NCBI GenBank assembly: GCA_038750655.1
Contig: JBCDGZ010000024.1
Location: 1 to 62,969, forward strand
DNA from: JBCDGZ01 sp038750655
GTDB lineage: Bacteria > Bacteroidota > Bacteroidia > Chitinophagales > Saprospiraceae
Reading direction: 5' to 3'
Length of the DNA stretch: 62,969 bases
This document shows positions 8,670-17,795 of this stretch, in pieces. The notes below the pieces were generated by a model, which ran no database searches, had not been told where the DNA came from, and saw nothing but the letters and a program-made list of their open reading frames with translations. The position numbers and the translations under genes are program-made. The first letter of the stretch is position 1. Each line of letters starts with the position of its first letter.

Positions 8670-10136
8670 ATGGATGGTCTAAAAACTTCGCAAAAAAATA
8701 GTCTATTAAATAGCCGTTTAATCCGGCTACTCTCTACCTTAAATGAGCAAGAATTTCGTCGCTTAGGCAAGTTTGTTCGCTCCCCATTCTACAATTATTC
8801 TCAACCTATAATCCGTCTTTACGAGCATTTAAAGCCCTATTACCCGGCATTTGAGGCCAAAGGATTACAGCAGCAGCGGGTTTGGAAAAAGGTATTTCCG
8901 AAGGAGGCCTTCCACGCTGATAAATTGTGGCGTTTTTTGGCTAAGATGAACCGTTTAGTAGAGCGTTTCCTGGCGGTTCTGGAAATGGAGCGAGAGGAAG
9001 AGACGGAACAACGTTTTTACATTCGTGCCTTGGGGCGACGTAATCTGTTTGCCGATTTTGAGAAAGCTACCCAGCAATTGCTACAAAAAAAACAGGTGCT
9101 TGGCTTCCGCGACCCCTCCTACTATGTTGGCCGAATTCAACTGTTAGAAGCTCTCTTTTTTCACCCCCTAATCAAACGAGACAAGGATCAGGAAGCTTTG
9201 CTCAACGAGCTTTCGGAGGGGCTAGACAACTACTTTATCTTGAGTAAATTGAGGGTGAATTGTGTGATGAAAAATCGCGATCAGGTACGGTCCACTGATT
9301 ATACTTCCCAGGTTATGGATATTGTCGATGGTTACCTGGCCACTGGAGTGCTCGACGATAACCTTTGGCAGCAGCTTTACAGTAGCTTGCGGCGCCTACA
9401 ATTTTCTCCCTCCGTAGCGCATTACCAGTCCTTCAAAGCCTTGCTGTTTGAACACCTGGATGAATTGCGCAGCACCGACCAGCGCATCTTTTTTTACGGA
9501 GGGCTCAATTACCCCATTCGTCAAATCAATGCCGGAGACGCCGTCTACTATAAAGAGGCTTTTTATTGGTACAAAAGGGGCCTTAAGGTTGGGCTGACGG
9601 TGAATAATAATAGAATGAGTGCGGTGACTTTTAGCAATATTATTTTGCTGGGCTGTCGCGATCAGGATTTTGAGTGGACCAATCACTTTATCGAAGATTA
9701 TCAAAAGTACCTGGATGAGTCGATCCGTCAGGACATGGTGCTGTACAATAGGGGGCAGTTGTATTTTTATCAGAAAGACTTTGAGGCGACGATTGCCTGT
9801 TTGTCCGCTCATAATTTCAAGCAGAGTCACTTTATGCGAAGCCGTCTGATGATTATTCGCGCGACCTACGAGCTGTTTCTGAATACCCCGTCTCACTACA
9901 ACCTGCTGATGACACGGATCAATACTTTTGAAAAATACCTCTACCGTCGTCAACGTTCCTACCATCCCAATCTGGAAAGCTGCATCAATGCGACCAAGAT
10001 TATCAAGGGGATTTCGACAAGAATATTCGGAGGAGAGCTAAAGTCGAGAATTAAGAAATGGGCGAGGGAGGCCCTAGAGGCGGAGCAGAAAGTAATGGTC
10101 AGAGAGTGGCTGGAACAAAAGGTAGCCACGCTCTGA
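8670..10136 (+). CDS. Unrecognised 488-aa helical protein, family copy 1
   Basis: I do not recognise this family. The protein has no signal peptide or membrane segment and looks alpha-helical and basic, with TPR-like helix pairs in its second half. It is a clear paralogue of the equally long (488 aa) protein at 38605-40071. Shared features in order are an L-x-x-L-x-x-x-E-x-x-R-L-x-x-F opening, a S/N-P-(F/Y)-(Y/F) motif near residue 40, YPxF near 58, a LW/MDK-L step near 85-95 and a YxYxxxYY/LYFYQKD repeat-like helix pair near residue 370. Most of its ATG context is AT-rich. Flanking tiny ORFs on the opposite strand are noted separately. A role in protein binding is a guess from the repeat-like look only. 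Confidence 0.8.
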   Translation: MDGLKTSQKNSLLNSRLIRLLSTLNEQEFRRLGKFVRSPFYNYSQPIIRLYEHLKPYYPAFEAKGLQQQRVWKKVFPKEAFHADKLWRFLAKMNRLVERFLAVLEMEREEETEQRFYIRALGRRNLFADFEKATQQLLQKKQVLGFRDPSYYVGRIQLLEALFFHPLIKRDKDQEALLNELSEGLDNYFILSKLRVNCVMKNRDQVRSTDYTSQVMDIVDGYLATGVLDDNLWQQLYSSLRRLQFSPSVAHYQSFKALLFEHLDELRSTDQRIFFYGGLNYPIRQINAGDAVYYKEAFYWYKRGLKVGLTVNNNRMSAVTFSNIILLGCRDQDFEWTNHFIEDYQKYLDESIRQDMVLYNRGQLYFYQKDFEATIACLSAHNFKQSHFMRSRLMIIRATYELFLNTPSHYNLLMTRINTFEKYLYRRQRSYHPNLESCINATKIIKGISTRIFGGELKSRIKKWAREALEAEQKVMVREWLEQKVATL

Positions 10137-10146
10137 CTGGGGATTA

Positions 10147-10290
10147 TTAGCCAACGATGAGTTCTTCAATGATTACCCCATCGCTTCCTCCTTTTACTCG
10201 CTTTAGTTGTTGCTTGTTGAGGGCAACTTTGTTCATTTTGGTGTTAAGGGTTAAGGTGTCTTTCTTTTGAGGTTGTACTGGTGATGTCAT
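10147..10290 (-). CDS. Double-glycine leader peptide (natural-product precursor-like)
   Basis: A 47-residue ORF encodes a polar N-terminus (MTSPVQPQKKDTLTL), then NKVALNKQQLKRVKGG, a textbook Bacteroidota double-glycine leader (L-x-x-x-x-L-x-x-V-x-G-G, GG at residues 34-35), then a 12-residue core, SDGVIIEELIVG. Known peptides of this type are cut after GG by C39-peptidase exporters and may be modified. The core has no Cys and a single Ser, so it is not an obvious lanthipeptide. No exporter or maturase lies in the window. It sits downstream of the hybrid sensor gene (163-bp gap) and convergent with the 488-aa gene (10-bp gap). The leader makes a chance ORF unlikely. Confidence 0.7.
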   Translation of the reverse strand: MTSPVQPQKKDTLTLNTKMNKVALNKQQLKRVKGGSDGVIIEELIVG

Positions 10291-10452
10291 GATTAAGAGT
10301 GGTTTGTAGTCGGGGCGCTCTCCCCTCCTGTTGTTAATAAATTGCTATGCGACAAACATAGCGGAGGGTAGTGCACCGGAAGGTCGCAGAATGGGGCCAT
10401 CAGCGTACGGAGGGTGGCATAGGGGTCGCAAAATAGGGGTCTGAGGATTCTT
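10291..10452. other. Spacer between sensor gene and GG peptide
   Basis: This 162-bp stretch lies between the minus-strand hybrid sensor gene and the small GG peptide on the same strand. It holds two degenerate direct repeats of the form GGTCGCA-rAAT-GGGG (near 10391 and 10425) and would carry the leader and promoter of the peptide if the latter is transcribed on its own. No clear terminator for the sensor gene was seen. Confidence 0.4.
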
Positions 10453-13245
10453 TTAGACCAGATAGGCGGAGGGGAGCTTGCCAAACCGCTTTTTGAACTG
10501 GCGGGAGAAATGCTTGGCTTGGCGGAAGCCGACCTCGTAGGCTACGGCTTTTACGGTGGGTTGATGGCGGTTTTCGAGCAGCTTTCGGGCCTTATTGAGC
10601 CGCGCTTCGATGAGGTATTGGGCGGGGGTAAGCCCAGTGAGCCGCTTGAGTTGCCGAAAAAGCTGCGAACGGCTCACGGCCATCTCGTGGGCCACCTCCT
10701 CTGCCGTCAGGCCAAACTGTCCCAACCGATTGTCGATGACCTGCTCTAGGCGCAGTAGCCACTCTTGATCGATGGCACTCACGGAGGGCGGCGGTGGCCC
10801 GGCATCTTCTGGCTGCTGCTGCGCCAGCTTGCGGAACTGATGATTCCTCAGCAGGTTCTCGATCCGAGCCAGCAGTTCTTCTTCGACAAAGGGTTTGATG
10901 AGGTAATCGTCTACGCCGATGCGGAGGGCCCGGAGCCGATCCCGCGACTCGGCGCGGGCGGTGAGCATGATGACGGGGATGTGGCAGAAGTAATCTCGCG
11001 ATTTGAGCAGTTTGAGTAGTTGGATGCCATCCATGATGGGCATCATCACATCGGAGATGATCAGGTCGATGCTGGCGGCCTGATTGGAGAGAATATCCAG
11101 GGCCAGTTGGCCATTTTCGACCGCTACGGTATGGTAAGAATAGTTGAGGATGTATTGCAAATAATCGCGAAGGCTGTAGCTGTCTTCCACGATAAGTAGC
11201 GTTGGCTTATCGGGGCCTATGGTAGAGGAACGCGCCAGGGGATGTGCTCTTTCGCTGTTCACTTTGGGAAGTGGAGCAGAAAGCGAAACGGTGGCCCCCA
11301 TGACTTCCTGTTTCGGAAATTCGAAGGTAAAATGAGAGCCTTTGCCCAGGGTGCTTCTGGCGTAAATCCGACCTTTGAGTAAGGTCGCAAATTCACGGCA
11401 GATGGCCAGGCCAATCCCGGTACCACTTTCCACCGGGGCCTCAGCCCGCGTCGTCTGGTAGAAGCGGTCGAAGATGTAAGGCAAATCCTCGGGGTGAATG
11501 CCTCGCCCGGAGTCTACGACCTCTAATTTGGCATAATCGTCCTGGTCACTGATCGTGATGGTAATCCGACCATTCTTTTCCGTAAACTTGAGCGAGTTGG
11601 CCAGTAGATTATTGAGGATGGTCTCAAATTTATCGATGTCCAGCCGCAATTTAAGATTGCGATCTGATTGATAGTTGTAGTGAATGCTAATGCCCTTCTT
11701 CTCCGCAAAGGATTCAAAAGAGGCTAGGATGCGTCGTACGAAGGGATAAAAAAGTACATTGCTTTCTTGCAGTTGCATTTTCCCTGCCTCCAGTTTGTTC
11801 AGATCGAGAATTTCGTTGACTAGCTTGAGCAGTTGATGGCCGTTTTGTTGGGCGATGCTCATTAGCGTAAAGTCGTGATTGCTGAGTTGGTTGCGTTTGA
11901 GAATGGAGCTAATGGGCCCCAGCATTAAGGTCAGTGGGGTGCGCAGCTCGTGCGAGGCATTGGCGAAAAAGTTGCTCTTGAGCTTGTCCAGCTTGCGCAG
12001 CTCACAGGCTTGCTGTTCGATGATGTTTTTCTGCCGGCTCAGGCGCTTGCGAGCCTTCCATTGAGAAAAGTACGCCCAGAAGGCCAGCCCCATCGCCAGC
12101 AACGAGAGAACCAAGATGATCAAGAAGAGTCGGTTGCGCCATTTCTGGCCGATCAGCAATTCCTGCTGCTGTTCCAGTTGCCACTCCTTTTCCTTGATGT
12201 TGAGGCGCGTCTCCCATTCTGATACCAGCGACTGAATCTGTATATTTTTTTGTTCCCGTTCCCACAACCGGTACTGTTCATTGTATTCAATCGCCCGTTC
12301 CCATTGCCCCATATCCTTGTAGATGTGGTAATAATAAAGGGGCGCATCATGCAGGGGAGTATCAGCGGCATTGATGCCCAACCTCAAATGCTCTAATGCC
12401 TTTTCGTATTGCTGGAGGGCTTGGTAGCGATTGCAAAGTTGCAGATAAATATGGCGCTCATAATCCTTCATCCTCGTTTTCTGACAGCGTATCAAGGCTT
12501 CTTGAAGTAGGGGAATCGCCTGCTGAGGAGGCACACTAGCGGCCCATACATTGAGCACACCAATTCGTTGAACAATATGCGGATAGTGATCCGAAAGGTG
12601 GATGGCGTGCTTTAGCCATTCGCTATTGTCCTGTTGAGCATCCGTCATCCCCGAAGTGATCATCAGCGCCGTCCGGATCATCATCGTCGTATCTTTTTCT
12701 TGCTCAAAAATAGTATAGGCCCGATGGAAGTAGTCAAGGGGATATTTCATTTGATCCCGAGTCCGGCGGAGGGTCATGCCCATGCAGTAGAGGCTTAACC
12801 CTTCGAGTGCCGGATCATTGAGCTCACGACTGATAGAAATCGCTTGCTCACAGTGCCGCAGGGCCTGTTGATAGCGTTGGTTCCAGAGGAGTTGATGGGT
12901 TTGAAAAAGCAGGGCCTTAAGTTCCATTACCCGATTACCCTGGCTTTCGGAAAGTTGTAATAGCTGATCAGCGTAGCGTCGGAGAGAATCCATTTCCCCG
13001 TAGTACTTGTAGTGCTCTGTAATAGCCGCAATCAGCAATAAATAATTAGCCGAATCATCATAAGACCCCGCAGATTGGGCCTCTTGCAGTAGAGCATAGC
13101 TGCTGTCGCGATGGCCAAGACGATCGAGCCATTCGACTTTTTTGGAAAGCTGCGTGTAATCTGGAGGTGGGGTACTACTACTAGAAGAATTAAGGATACT
13201 ACCAAGCAGGCATACAGGGAGTAATATGTGAAGTAGAACCTTCAA
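10453..13245 (-). CDS. TPR hybrid sensor kinase / response regulator / AraC regulator
   Basis: A 930-residue one-protein two-component system. A signal peptide (1-20) is followed by periplasmic TPR-like repeats (about 30-340), a coiled stretch, one membrane segment (about 371-393), a HisKA dimerisation domain with phospho-acceptor His432 in SHELRTP, an ATPase domain with GTGIGLAICRE, a receiver domain with phospho-acceptor Asp732 (ISDVMMPxMDG) and Lys in LIKPF, and a C-terminal AraC-type double helix-turn-helix (about 830-930, ending FGKLPSAY). It thus senses in the periplasm and binds DNA directly. In Bacteroidota, hybrids with TPR rather than propeller sensors have poorly known ligands. The nearest downstream gene is the GG-leader peptide, which could be a target. 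Confidence 0.92.
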   Translation of the reverse strand: MKVLLHILLPVCLLGSILNSSSSSTPPPDYTQLSKKVEWLDRLGHRDSSYALLQEAQSAGSYDDSANYLLLIAAITEHYKYYGEMDSLRRYADQLLQLSESQGNRVMELKALLFQTHQLLWNQRYQQALRHCEQAISISRELNDPALEGLSLYCMGMTLRRTRDQMKYPLDYFHRAYTIFEQEKDTTMMIRTALMITSGMTDAQQDNSEWLKHAIHLSDHYPHIVQRIGVLNVWAASVPPQQAIPLLQEALIRCQKTRMKDYERHIYLQLCNRYQALQQYEKALEHLRLGINAADTPLHDAPLYYYHIYKDMGQWERAIEYNEQYRLWEREQKNIQIQSLVSEWETRLNIKEKEWQLEQQQELLIGQKWRNRLFLIILVLSLLAMGLAFWAYFSQWKARKRLSRQKNIIEQQACELRKLDKLKSNFFANASHELRTPLTLMLGPISSILKRNQLSNHDFTLMSIAQQNGHQLLKLVNEILDLNKLEAGKMQLQESNVLFYPFVRRILASFESFAEKKGISIHYNYQSDRNLKLRLDIDKFETILNNLLANSLKFTEKNGRITITISDQDDYAKLEVVDSGRGIHPEDLPYIFDRFYQTTRAEAPVESGTGIGLAICREFATLLKGRIYARSTLGKGSHFTFEFPKQEVMGATVSLSAPLPKVNSERAHPLARSSTIGPDKPTLLIVEDSYSLRDYLQYILNYSYHTVAVENGQLALDILSNQAASIDLIISDVMMPIMDGIQLLKLLKSRDYFCHIPVIMLTARAESRDRLRALRIGVDDYLIKPFVEEELLARIENLLRNHQFRKLAQQQPEDAGPPPPSVSAIDQEWLLRLEQVIDNRLGQFGLTAEEVAHEMAVSRSQLFRQLKRLTGLTPAQYLIEARLNKARKLLENRHQPTVKAVAYEVGFRQAKHFSRQFKKRFGKLPSAYLV

Positions 13246-13514
13246 TTCCTAGAGTTGGATGTTTTTTGGAATTATACAACGAACCAGTTGCCTGGGCGCA
13301 ACAAGGCAGACCTCTTAGTGCGGAAGCACTTTAAGTCATTAACTTATATAGCGTTTTTGGGAAACTGGACGTGTATAGATAAATCGAGTATAAATTTAAG
13401 CATAATAAGTAGAATGATTTATATAAAATTCAGAAATTGTTATTTAGGAGACGGCTTGTAACATATCTTTCTTTAAAATCGTCTATTTTGTGCTTAACCC
13501 TAAATGCTGTGTTT

Positions 13515-15557
13515 ATGAGAACTATACTTACTCTGCTGCTACTCTTCAGTTGCAGTGTCCTATTTGCTCAAAACTATATTACCCTTAGAGGAACCATTGT
13601 CGACAAGGATACCAAGAAGCCAGTGGCCTATGCTCACGTAGGCATTATGGAAAAAGGGATCGGGACGATCTCCGGAGGAAAGGGAAGCTTTGTGCTAAAG
13701 ATTCCGGCCAGTGCGGCCAAGTCTACTTTTGTGGTGTCCTTCCTGGGCTACAAAAATTTCAAAAGATCAGTAGATAAGTTGAAAAGCCCGCTAGTGGTCG
13801 AACTGCAACGCGTACCACTCGACTTGGCGGAGGTAGTCGTCATGGACGAAAGCGCCATTGAGGATATTATCCGCCGGGCCATTCGCCGTATTCCCGAAAA
13901 TTATCCCACTCAAGCGACTCGGTCTACAGGTTTCTACCGTGAATCTAAAACGGACGGTGATCAAGAGTACCTTTACCTTGCAGAAGGGGTGCTGGAAGTT
14001 TACAAAACCTCCTACGAAAATAAGAAAGAAGGACAGACTCGGCTGATTCAGGGGCGGCAAGTCGCTTTGATTCCCATCGAAGAGCTAGAGCGTCGGGCTA
14101 ACTTCACCTCCGGCCACCTCAGTGGTCACCGTTTCGACATTGTGAAAAACCGCGAAGATTTTATCGAAGAAAAGAACTTTGATGCCTACAAATACTGGAT
14201 CGCCGGGATCACTTCTTATAACGACCGTCCAGTGTACATCATCGGTTTTGAAGGCGAGAAAGATCATCGCAATGGGCGGATGACGGGGCAAGTTTTTATT
14301 GATACCCTTTCGTATGCTTTTTTGCGGGCAGAATTTGAGATCATGCCCAAAGGTCTCGAAAAGCGTAGTGATTATCCCCTTTATGTTGGCAACTGGAAGG
14401 CCAATCGCTACATTGTCAACTACCGCTATTTTGATAAGAAATGGTACTTCAGCGGTGCGGTGCGGGAAGGTACTTGGCGAGATGGAGGTATCTACAGTAA
14501 TGAATATTTGACTACCGAGATTTTCACCAAAAAGGCGCGACAACTGCCTTATCAGGAGCGGTTGAACCGCTCGGTGCGCTTCCGAAATCTGACGGGGGAG
14601 TACGATGAGGACTTTTGGAAAGAGTTCAATACGGCGCCGCTGGGCGAGTCCCTGCAAGAAACAGTATTGCAGATGCAAACCCAGAAGATTGCCGCTGAGG
14701 TTTTTGACCCGGAAAATATGCGGCGACGCCAGCAAGAGATGGATTCTATTGAGATGATAGAGGCCCGCGAAATTCTTGCCGACGAAGGAACGCCCCGGGA
14801 TATTGCCCAGATTCAACGTCGCATCACCAAGGCCCGGAAGGTACAGAATCGGCTATCTAAGCTTCAATTCCGCATGCGCACCGGGCTAGGCCTCCACGCC
14901 ATCTCTACACAAGCCGCCAATATGACGCTTTCCTATCTTGACGATGATACCGGCGACCCGATCATCTCCGTCACCAACGCCTTCGGCGGCCGGGATTTCG
15001 AGTACATTATTCCCCTCGAATTCGACCTCGCTTACGGCGACCATTTCTTCATCCGCTGGGGCGTCTCCATCGAATTTTTGCAGAGCATCTACCGCGAACG
15101 CAACTTTGGCTTCGGCGGGCAGCTCAAGCTGACCAAGCGCATCCGCCCCATCTTCCTCCGTGGGCTAGCGCAGCACAGTCGGCAGTTCTACGCTGTACGC
15201 ATCGGCCAGGCCACCAACGACTTTGGCGAGTTCAAGGCTGGGGGTAAGAAGTTTAAGTCCGAGAAGATCAACATGTACTACGGCAGCCGCACCCATAACG
15301 TCAAGCTGTCGCTGGAATTAGCAGTAGAGATCAACCCGGGGCTAGAGGTTTTTGCCGCAGGGAGTTACATGCTGCCCTTCGCTCGCCGGAATGATGTTCA
15401 CCTCTGGGAGCGGGATCGGCTGTTCTTGTTCCGCCGCCGGGCCCGCCTTGACGCCGATGACCGTCAGATCTTCGTCGCCCGCGATGATGCCCCCTTCGAT
15501 GGGGAGATCACGGATTTTAATAATTTCATTTTTACGATTGGGATTATTAAGAAGTAA
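13515..15557 (+). CDS. Carboxypeptidase-regulatory-domain surface protein
   Basis: A 680-residue exported protein: signal peptide 1-19 (MRTILTLLLLF...FAQ), then a CarboxypepD_reg-like beta-sandwich (about 22-100; LRGTIVDKDTKKPVAYAHV start, LGYKNF end), then a long beta-rich part. The middle (about 115-330: FYRES, YLYLAEG, ITSYNDRPVYIIGFEG, GQVFIDT) resembles the DUF5686-type proteins of Bacteroidota that often end in an outer-membrane barrel; the C-terminal 190 residues are beta-rich and may form strands of one. An upstream TTG at 13437 extends the frame, but ATG 13515 starts directly at the signal peptide. Function unknown. The upstream 269 bp carry no other gene I can support. Confidence 0.75.
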   Translation: MRTILTLLLLFSCSVLFAQNYITLRGTIVDKDTKKPVAYAHVGIMEKGIGTISGGKGSFVLKIPASAAKSTFVVSFLGYKNFKRSVDKLKSPLVVELQRVPLDLAEVVVMDESAIEDIIRRAIRRIPENYPTQATRSTGFYRESKTDGDQEYLYLAEGVLEVYKTSYENKKEGQTRLIQGRQVALIPIEELERRANFTSGHLSGHRFDIVKNREDFIEEKNFDAYKYWIAGITSYNDRPVYIIGFEGEKDHRNGRMTGQVFIDTLSYAFLRAEFEIMPKGLEKRSDYPLYVGNWKANRYIVNYRYFDKKWYFSGAVREGTWRDGGIYSNEYLTTEIFTKKARQLPYQERLNRSVRFRNLTGEYDEDFWKEFNTAPLGESLQETVLQMQTQKIAAEVFDPENMRRRQQEMDSIEMIEAREILADEGTPRDIAQIQRRITKARKVQNRLSKLQFRMRTGLGLHAISTQAANMTLSYLDDDTGDPIISVTNAFGGRDFEYIIPLEFDLAYGDHFFIRWGVSIEFLQSIYRERNFGFGGQLKLTKRIRPIFLRGLAQHSRQFYAVRIGQATNDFGEFKAGGKKFKSEKINMYYGSRTHNVKLSLELAVEINPGLEVFAAGSYMLPFARRNDVHLWERDRLFLFRRRARLDADDRQIFVARDDAPFDGEITDFNNFIFTIGIIKK

Positions 15558-15755
15558 GCTGATAAGGGGGGAATTTGTCTTTTAGTCTAGTTGTCGAGCC
15601 AGTGTCTCTCGCAAAGGCTAACGTATACCTTGGCATACAATACGACTCGGACTTTACGTTGCGGTTGTCCACTATTTTGGCTATATTTAAAGATTAGTAA
15701 CTAGAATCTTTATAGGGTTTAGTTGAATAAATTCTACAAAGAAAAAATATCATTC

Positions 15756-16319
15756 ATGTCCCTTCAACCCGCTCGTAGATTAATTACAGTAAAAGAGTAC
15801 CAGTTAATGGCTGCATCTGGCATATTGACAGAGCAGGATAGAGTGGAGTTGGTGAATGGCGAAATTTTTCATATGAGCCCAATAGGAAGCCGGCATGCTG
15901 CTTGTGTCAATAGAATGGCTAATCACCTTATTCAGCAGCTATTGGCTAACGTTATTGTCAGTGTCCAAAATCCCGTTGTAATTAATGAGCATTCTTGTCC
16001 AGAGCCGGATATTGCTCTGCTTCGTCCCGCTGATCATTACTATGCCGATCAGCATCCCGGGCCAGATGATATTCTGCTATTGATTGAAGTAGCGGAGACG
16101 TCTATCGTCTATGATCGAGAAGTGAAATTGTCTCTTTATGCTTCGGCGGGAGTTGCTGAGTGCTGGTTGGTTGATTTAGAGAATAACTGGATTGAATCCT
16201 ATCGATTACCTTCTGGGGGAGCGTATAAAATAAGAGAGCTGCTGCGGCCGGGGGAGCAAATCCAAACCGCATTTTCTAAAATAAGCTTCCACGTTACCCA
16301 TCTAATTGGAAAGACCTAG
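15756..16319 (+). CDS. Uma2-family restriction-endonuclease-fold protein
   Basis: A 187-residue Uma2 (DUF820) protein, a PD-(D/E)XK nuclease-fold family expanded in cyanobacteria and Saprospiria. The core is visible: EPDIALL with Asp85, LLIEVAE with Glu111 and REVKLSLYASAGVAECWLVD with Lys124. The start MSLQPARRLITVKEYxxM is typical, and ATG 15756 is preferred over an upstream TTG at 15723. The family is often found as many stand-alone copies and its physiological role is not settled. It is AT-richer than the neighbours and has no partner gene, suggesting an accessory copy. Confidence 0.88.
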   Translation: MSLQPARRLITVKEYQLMAASGILTEQDRVELVNGEIFHMSPIGSRHAACVNRMANHLIQQLLANVIVSVQNPVVINEHSCPEPDIALLRPADHYYADQHPGPDDILLLIEVAETSIVYDREVKLSLYASAGVAECWLVDLENNWIESYRLPSGGAYKIRELLRPGEQIQTAFSKISFHVTHLIGKT

Positions 16320-16392
16320 TTCTTTCTTTCCGAATATACTCCACATCAAAATGTGGTTGGCCACGCCGATCCTATTCCCTATTTTTGGGCAT

Positions 16393-17031
16393 ATGGAAAA
16401 CATTCAGTTAGCAATTGTAGAAGATGACCCGGTTATTCAGGAAAGCCTGGAAAAGTACCTCGGCGCTAACCCCGCTATTCAAATACAATTGGTGGAAAAT
16501 AGCGTAGAGAGCTTTCTGGAAAAGGTGAGTGGCCTGCGGCCTCCTGCGATCAATATGGTGCTGCTGGATATTGGCCTGCCTGGGATGACGGGCCTGGACG
16601 GTATTTCCCATATCAAAGAAAAATATCCGGCGGCGGACATCGTCATGCTGACGACTTTCGAAGAGGACGACAAAATCTTCAAAGCCCTGTGTTCCGGGGC
16701 GTGCTCCTACATCACCAAGCGGACTTCCCTGCTCAAAATCCAAGAAGCGTTATTTACCATCTATAGGGGCGGATCCTACATGTCTCCCTCTATTGCCCGC
16801 AAGGTGGTGCAGTATTTTATGCCGAAGGAAAAGAAAAAGAAAGCCGTACTCACTGCCCGCCAACAGCAGATCGTACAAGGGCTGGTGGATGGCTTGAGTT
16901 ATAAGATGATTGCTGATCAATACAATATTTCTTTAGACACCGTCAGAGATCACATTAAGCGCATCTATCGAACCTTACAGGTTAATAGCAAGGCAGAGAT
17001 TATTAGGAAATCATTAGAAGGCGAGATATAA
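16393..17031 (+). CDS. NarL/LuxR-type response regulator
   Basis: A 212-residue response regulator. The receiver domain (about 3-120) has the acidic pair EDD near 10-12, phospho-acceptor Asp59 in LLDIGLPGM, a TTFEEDD switch and a lysine in ITKRTS. The C-terminal LuxR helix-turn-helix (about 150-208) reads LTARQQQIVQGLVDGLSYKMIADQ...TVRDHIKRIYRTL. An in-frame TTG lies at 16306, but ATG 16393 gives the normal N-terminus. It is the natural partner of the HisKA_3-type kinase at 17796, the only kinase of that class here, although an unknown gene sits between them. Confidence 0.92.
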   Translation: MENIQLAIVEDDPVIQESLEKYLGANPAIQIQLVENSVESFLEKVSGLRPPAINMVLLDIGLPGMTGLDGISHIKEKYPAADIVMLTTFEEDDKIFKALCSGACSYITKRTSLLKIQEALFTIYRGGSYMSPSIARKVVQYFMPKEKKKKAVLTARQQQIVQGLVDGLSYKMIADQYNISLDTVRDHIKRIYRTLQVNSKAEIIRKSLEGEI

Positions 17032-17055
17032 ACATTCACACAAACAAAAAACATT

Positions 17056-17703
17056 ATGATTATTTTACACAACTATCAGGGGACTGAGCCCGCTACCCCT
17101 ATATCTGTCCCTAACGATTCTTCTTTTATTGCTTTTTACACCCTTAACGAATTAGATACCTTAATGACCCGCCCACATCCTACCGGACGTGATTTTGCGG
17201 GAATCCGCTTTCATTTCAATACTTCGGATAATGGTGCTGAACAGCCGGAAGAATTGGCGGCTATTGGCGTAACAATTGGTAATGATCTTTCCCCTCCCGA
17301 AGAAATCCTCAGCCCGCAGGGTAACGATTATATGCGTAGCGATGGTAATGGTGCACATTCCGTCATCGATTTTCAGCCCAAGCTGGCCGCTATGCAGACG
17401 GCCAAATTGACCATGATCAACTTTAACCCCAATCGCGATGCTTGCGTTTATTTTAGCCGTCACGCCTTGAATCATATGTTGGAAGAGAGTGAAGAACCCC
17501 TGTCAGGTATTGCCCTTCACCTCTGTGACTTTACCACCGCTTTTGATGCCAATGGCGATATGATTATGCTCAAATCTTTAATCCTTTGCGGCGTTGATCA
17601 AGACGGCAACCACGCCTCCGTCGGCTATCGCTCTGACCTACCTTGCCCTCCGCATTGTGGTACCAATTACCCTACCGGCGGAGGAAGCCCCGATGATGAT
17701 TAG
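17056..17703 (+). CDS. Unknown 215-aa protein between regulator and kinase genes
   Basis: I do not recognise this protein. It has no signal peptide and no membrane segment, is acidic, and ends in a Cys-rich, flexible tail (CPPHCG then GGGSPDDD). The body reads as a soluble beta-rich domain (IRFHFNTSDNG, GVTIGNDLSPPEE, AKLTMINFNPNRDACVYFSR). It begins 24 bp after the LuxR-type regulator and ends 92 bp before the kinase, all in one direction, so all three are probably co-transcribed. A role as an accessory or output of this signalling set is an inference from position only. Confidence 0.75.
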   Translation: MIILHNYQGTEPATPISVPNDSSFIAFYTLNELDTLMTRPHPTGRDFAGIRFHFNTSDNGAEQPEELAAIGVTIGNDLSPPEEILSPQGNDYMRSDGNGAHSVIDFQPKLAAMQTAKLTMINFNPNRDACVYFSRHALNHMLEESEEPLSGIALHLCDFTTAFDANGDMIMLKSLILCGVDQDGNHASVGYRSDLPCPPHCGTNYPTGGGSPDDD

Positions 17704-17795
17704 ATCGTAAGGATTCCGCGGTCACCACGTTCATTCTTTGGTCAAATCGGGCTTTCTTGTTAACTTGGATTTCGAGAAAGCGCGATTTCGACCAC

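Noticed and set aside
10293..10484. 63-codon minus-strand ORF overlapping the end of the hybrid sensor gene
   Set aside because: Overlaps the AraC domain end out of frame and has Pro/Cys/Leu-biased random composition.
13255..13461. 68-codon ORF before the carboxypeptidase-domain protein
   Set aside because: Starts at TTG, no recognisable motif, AT-rich non-coding look; the spacer is better read as promoter and leader.
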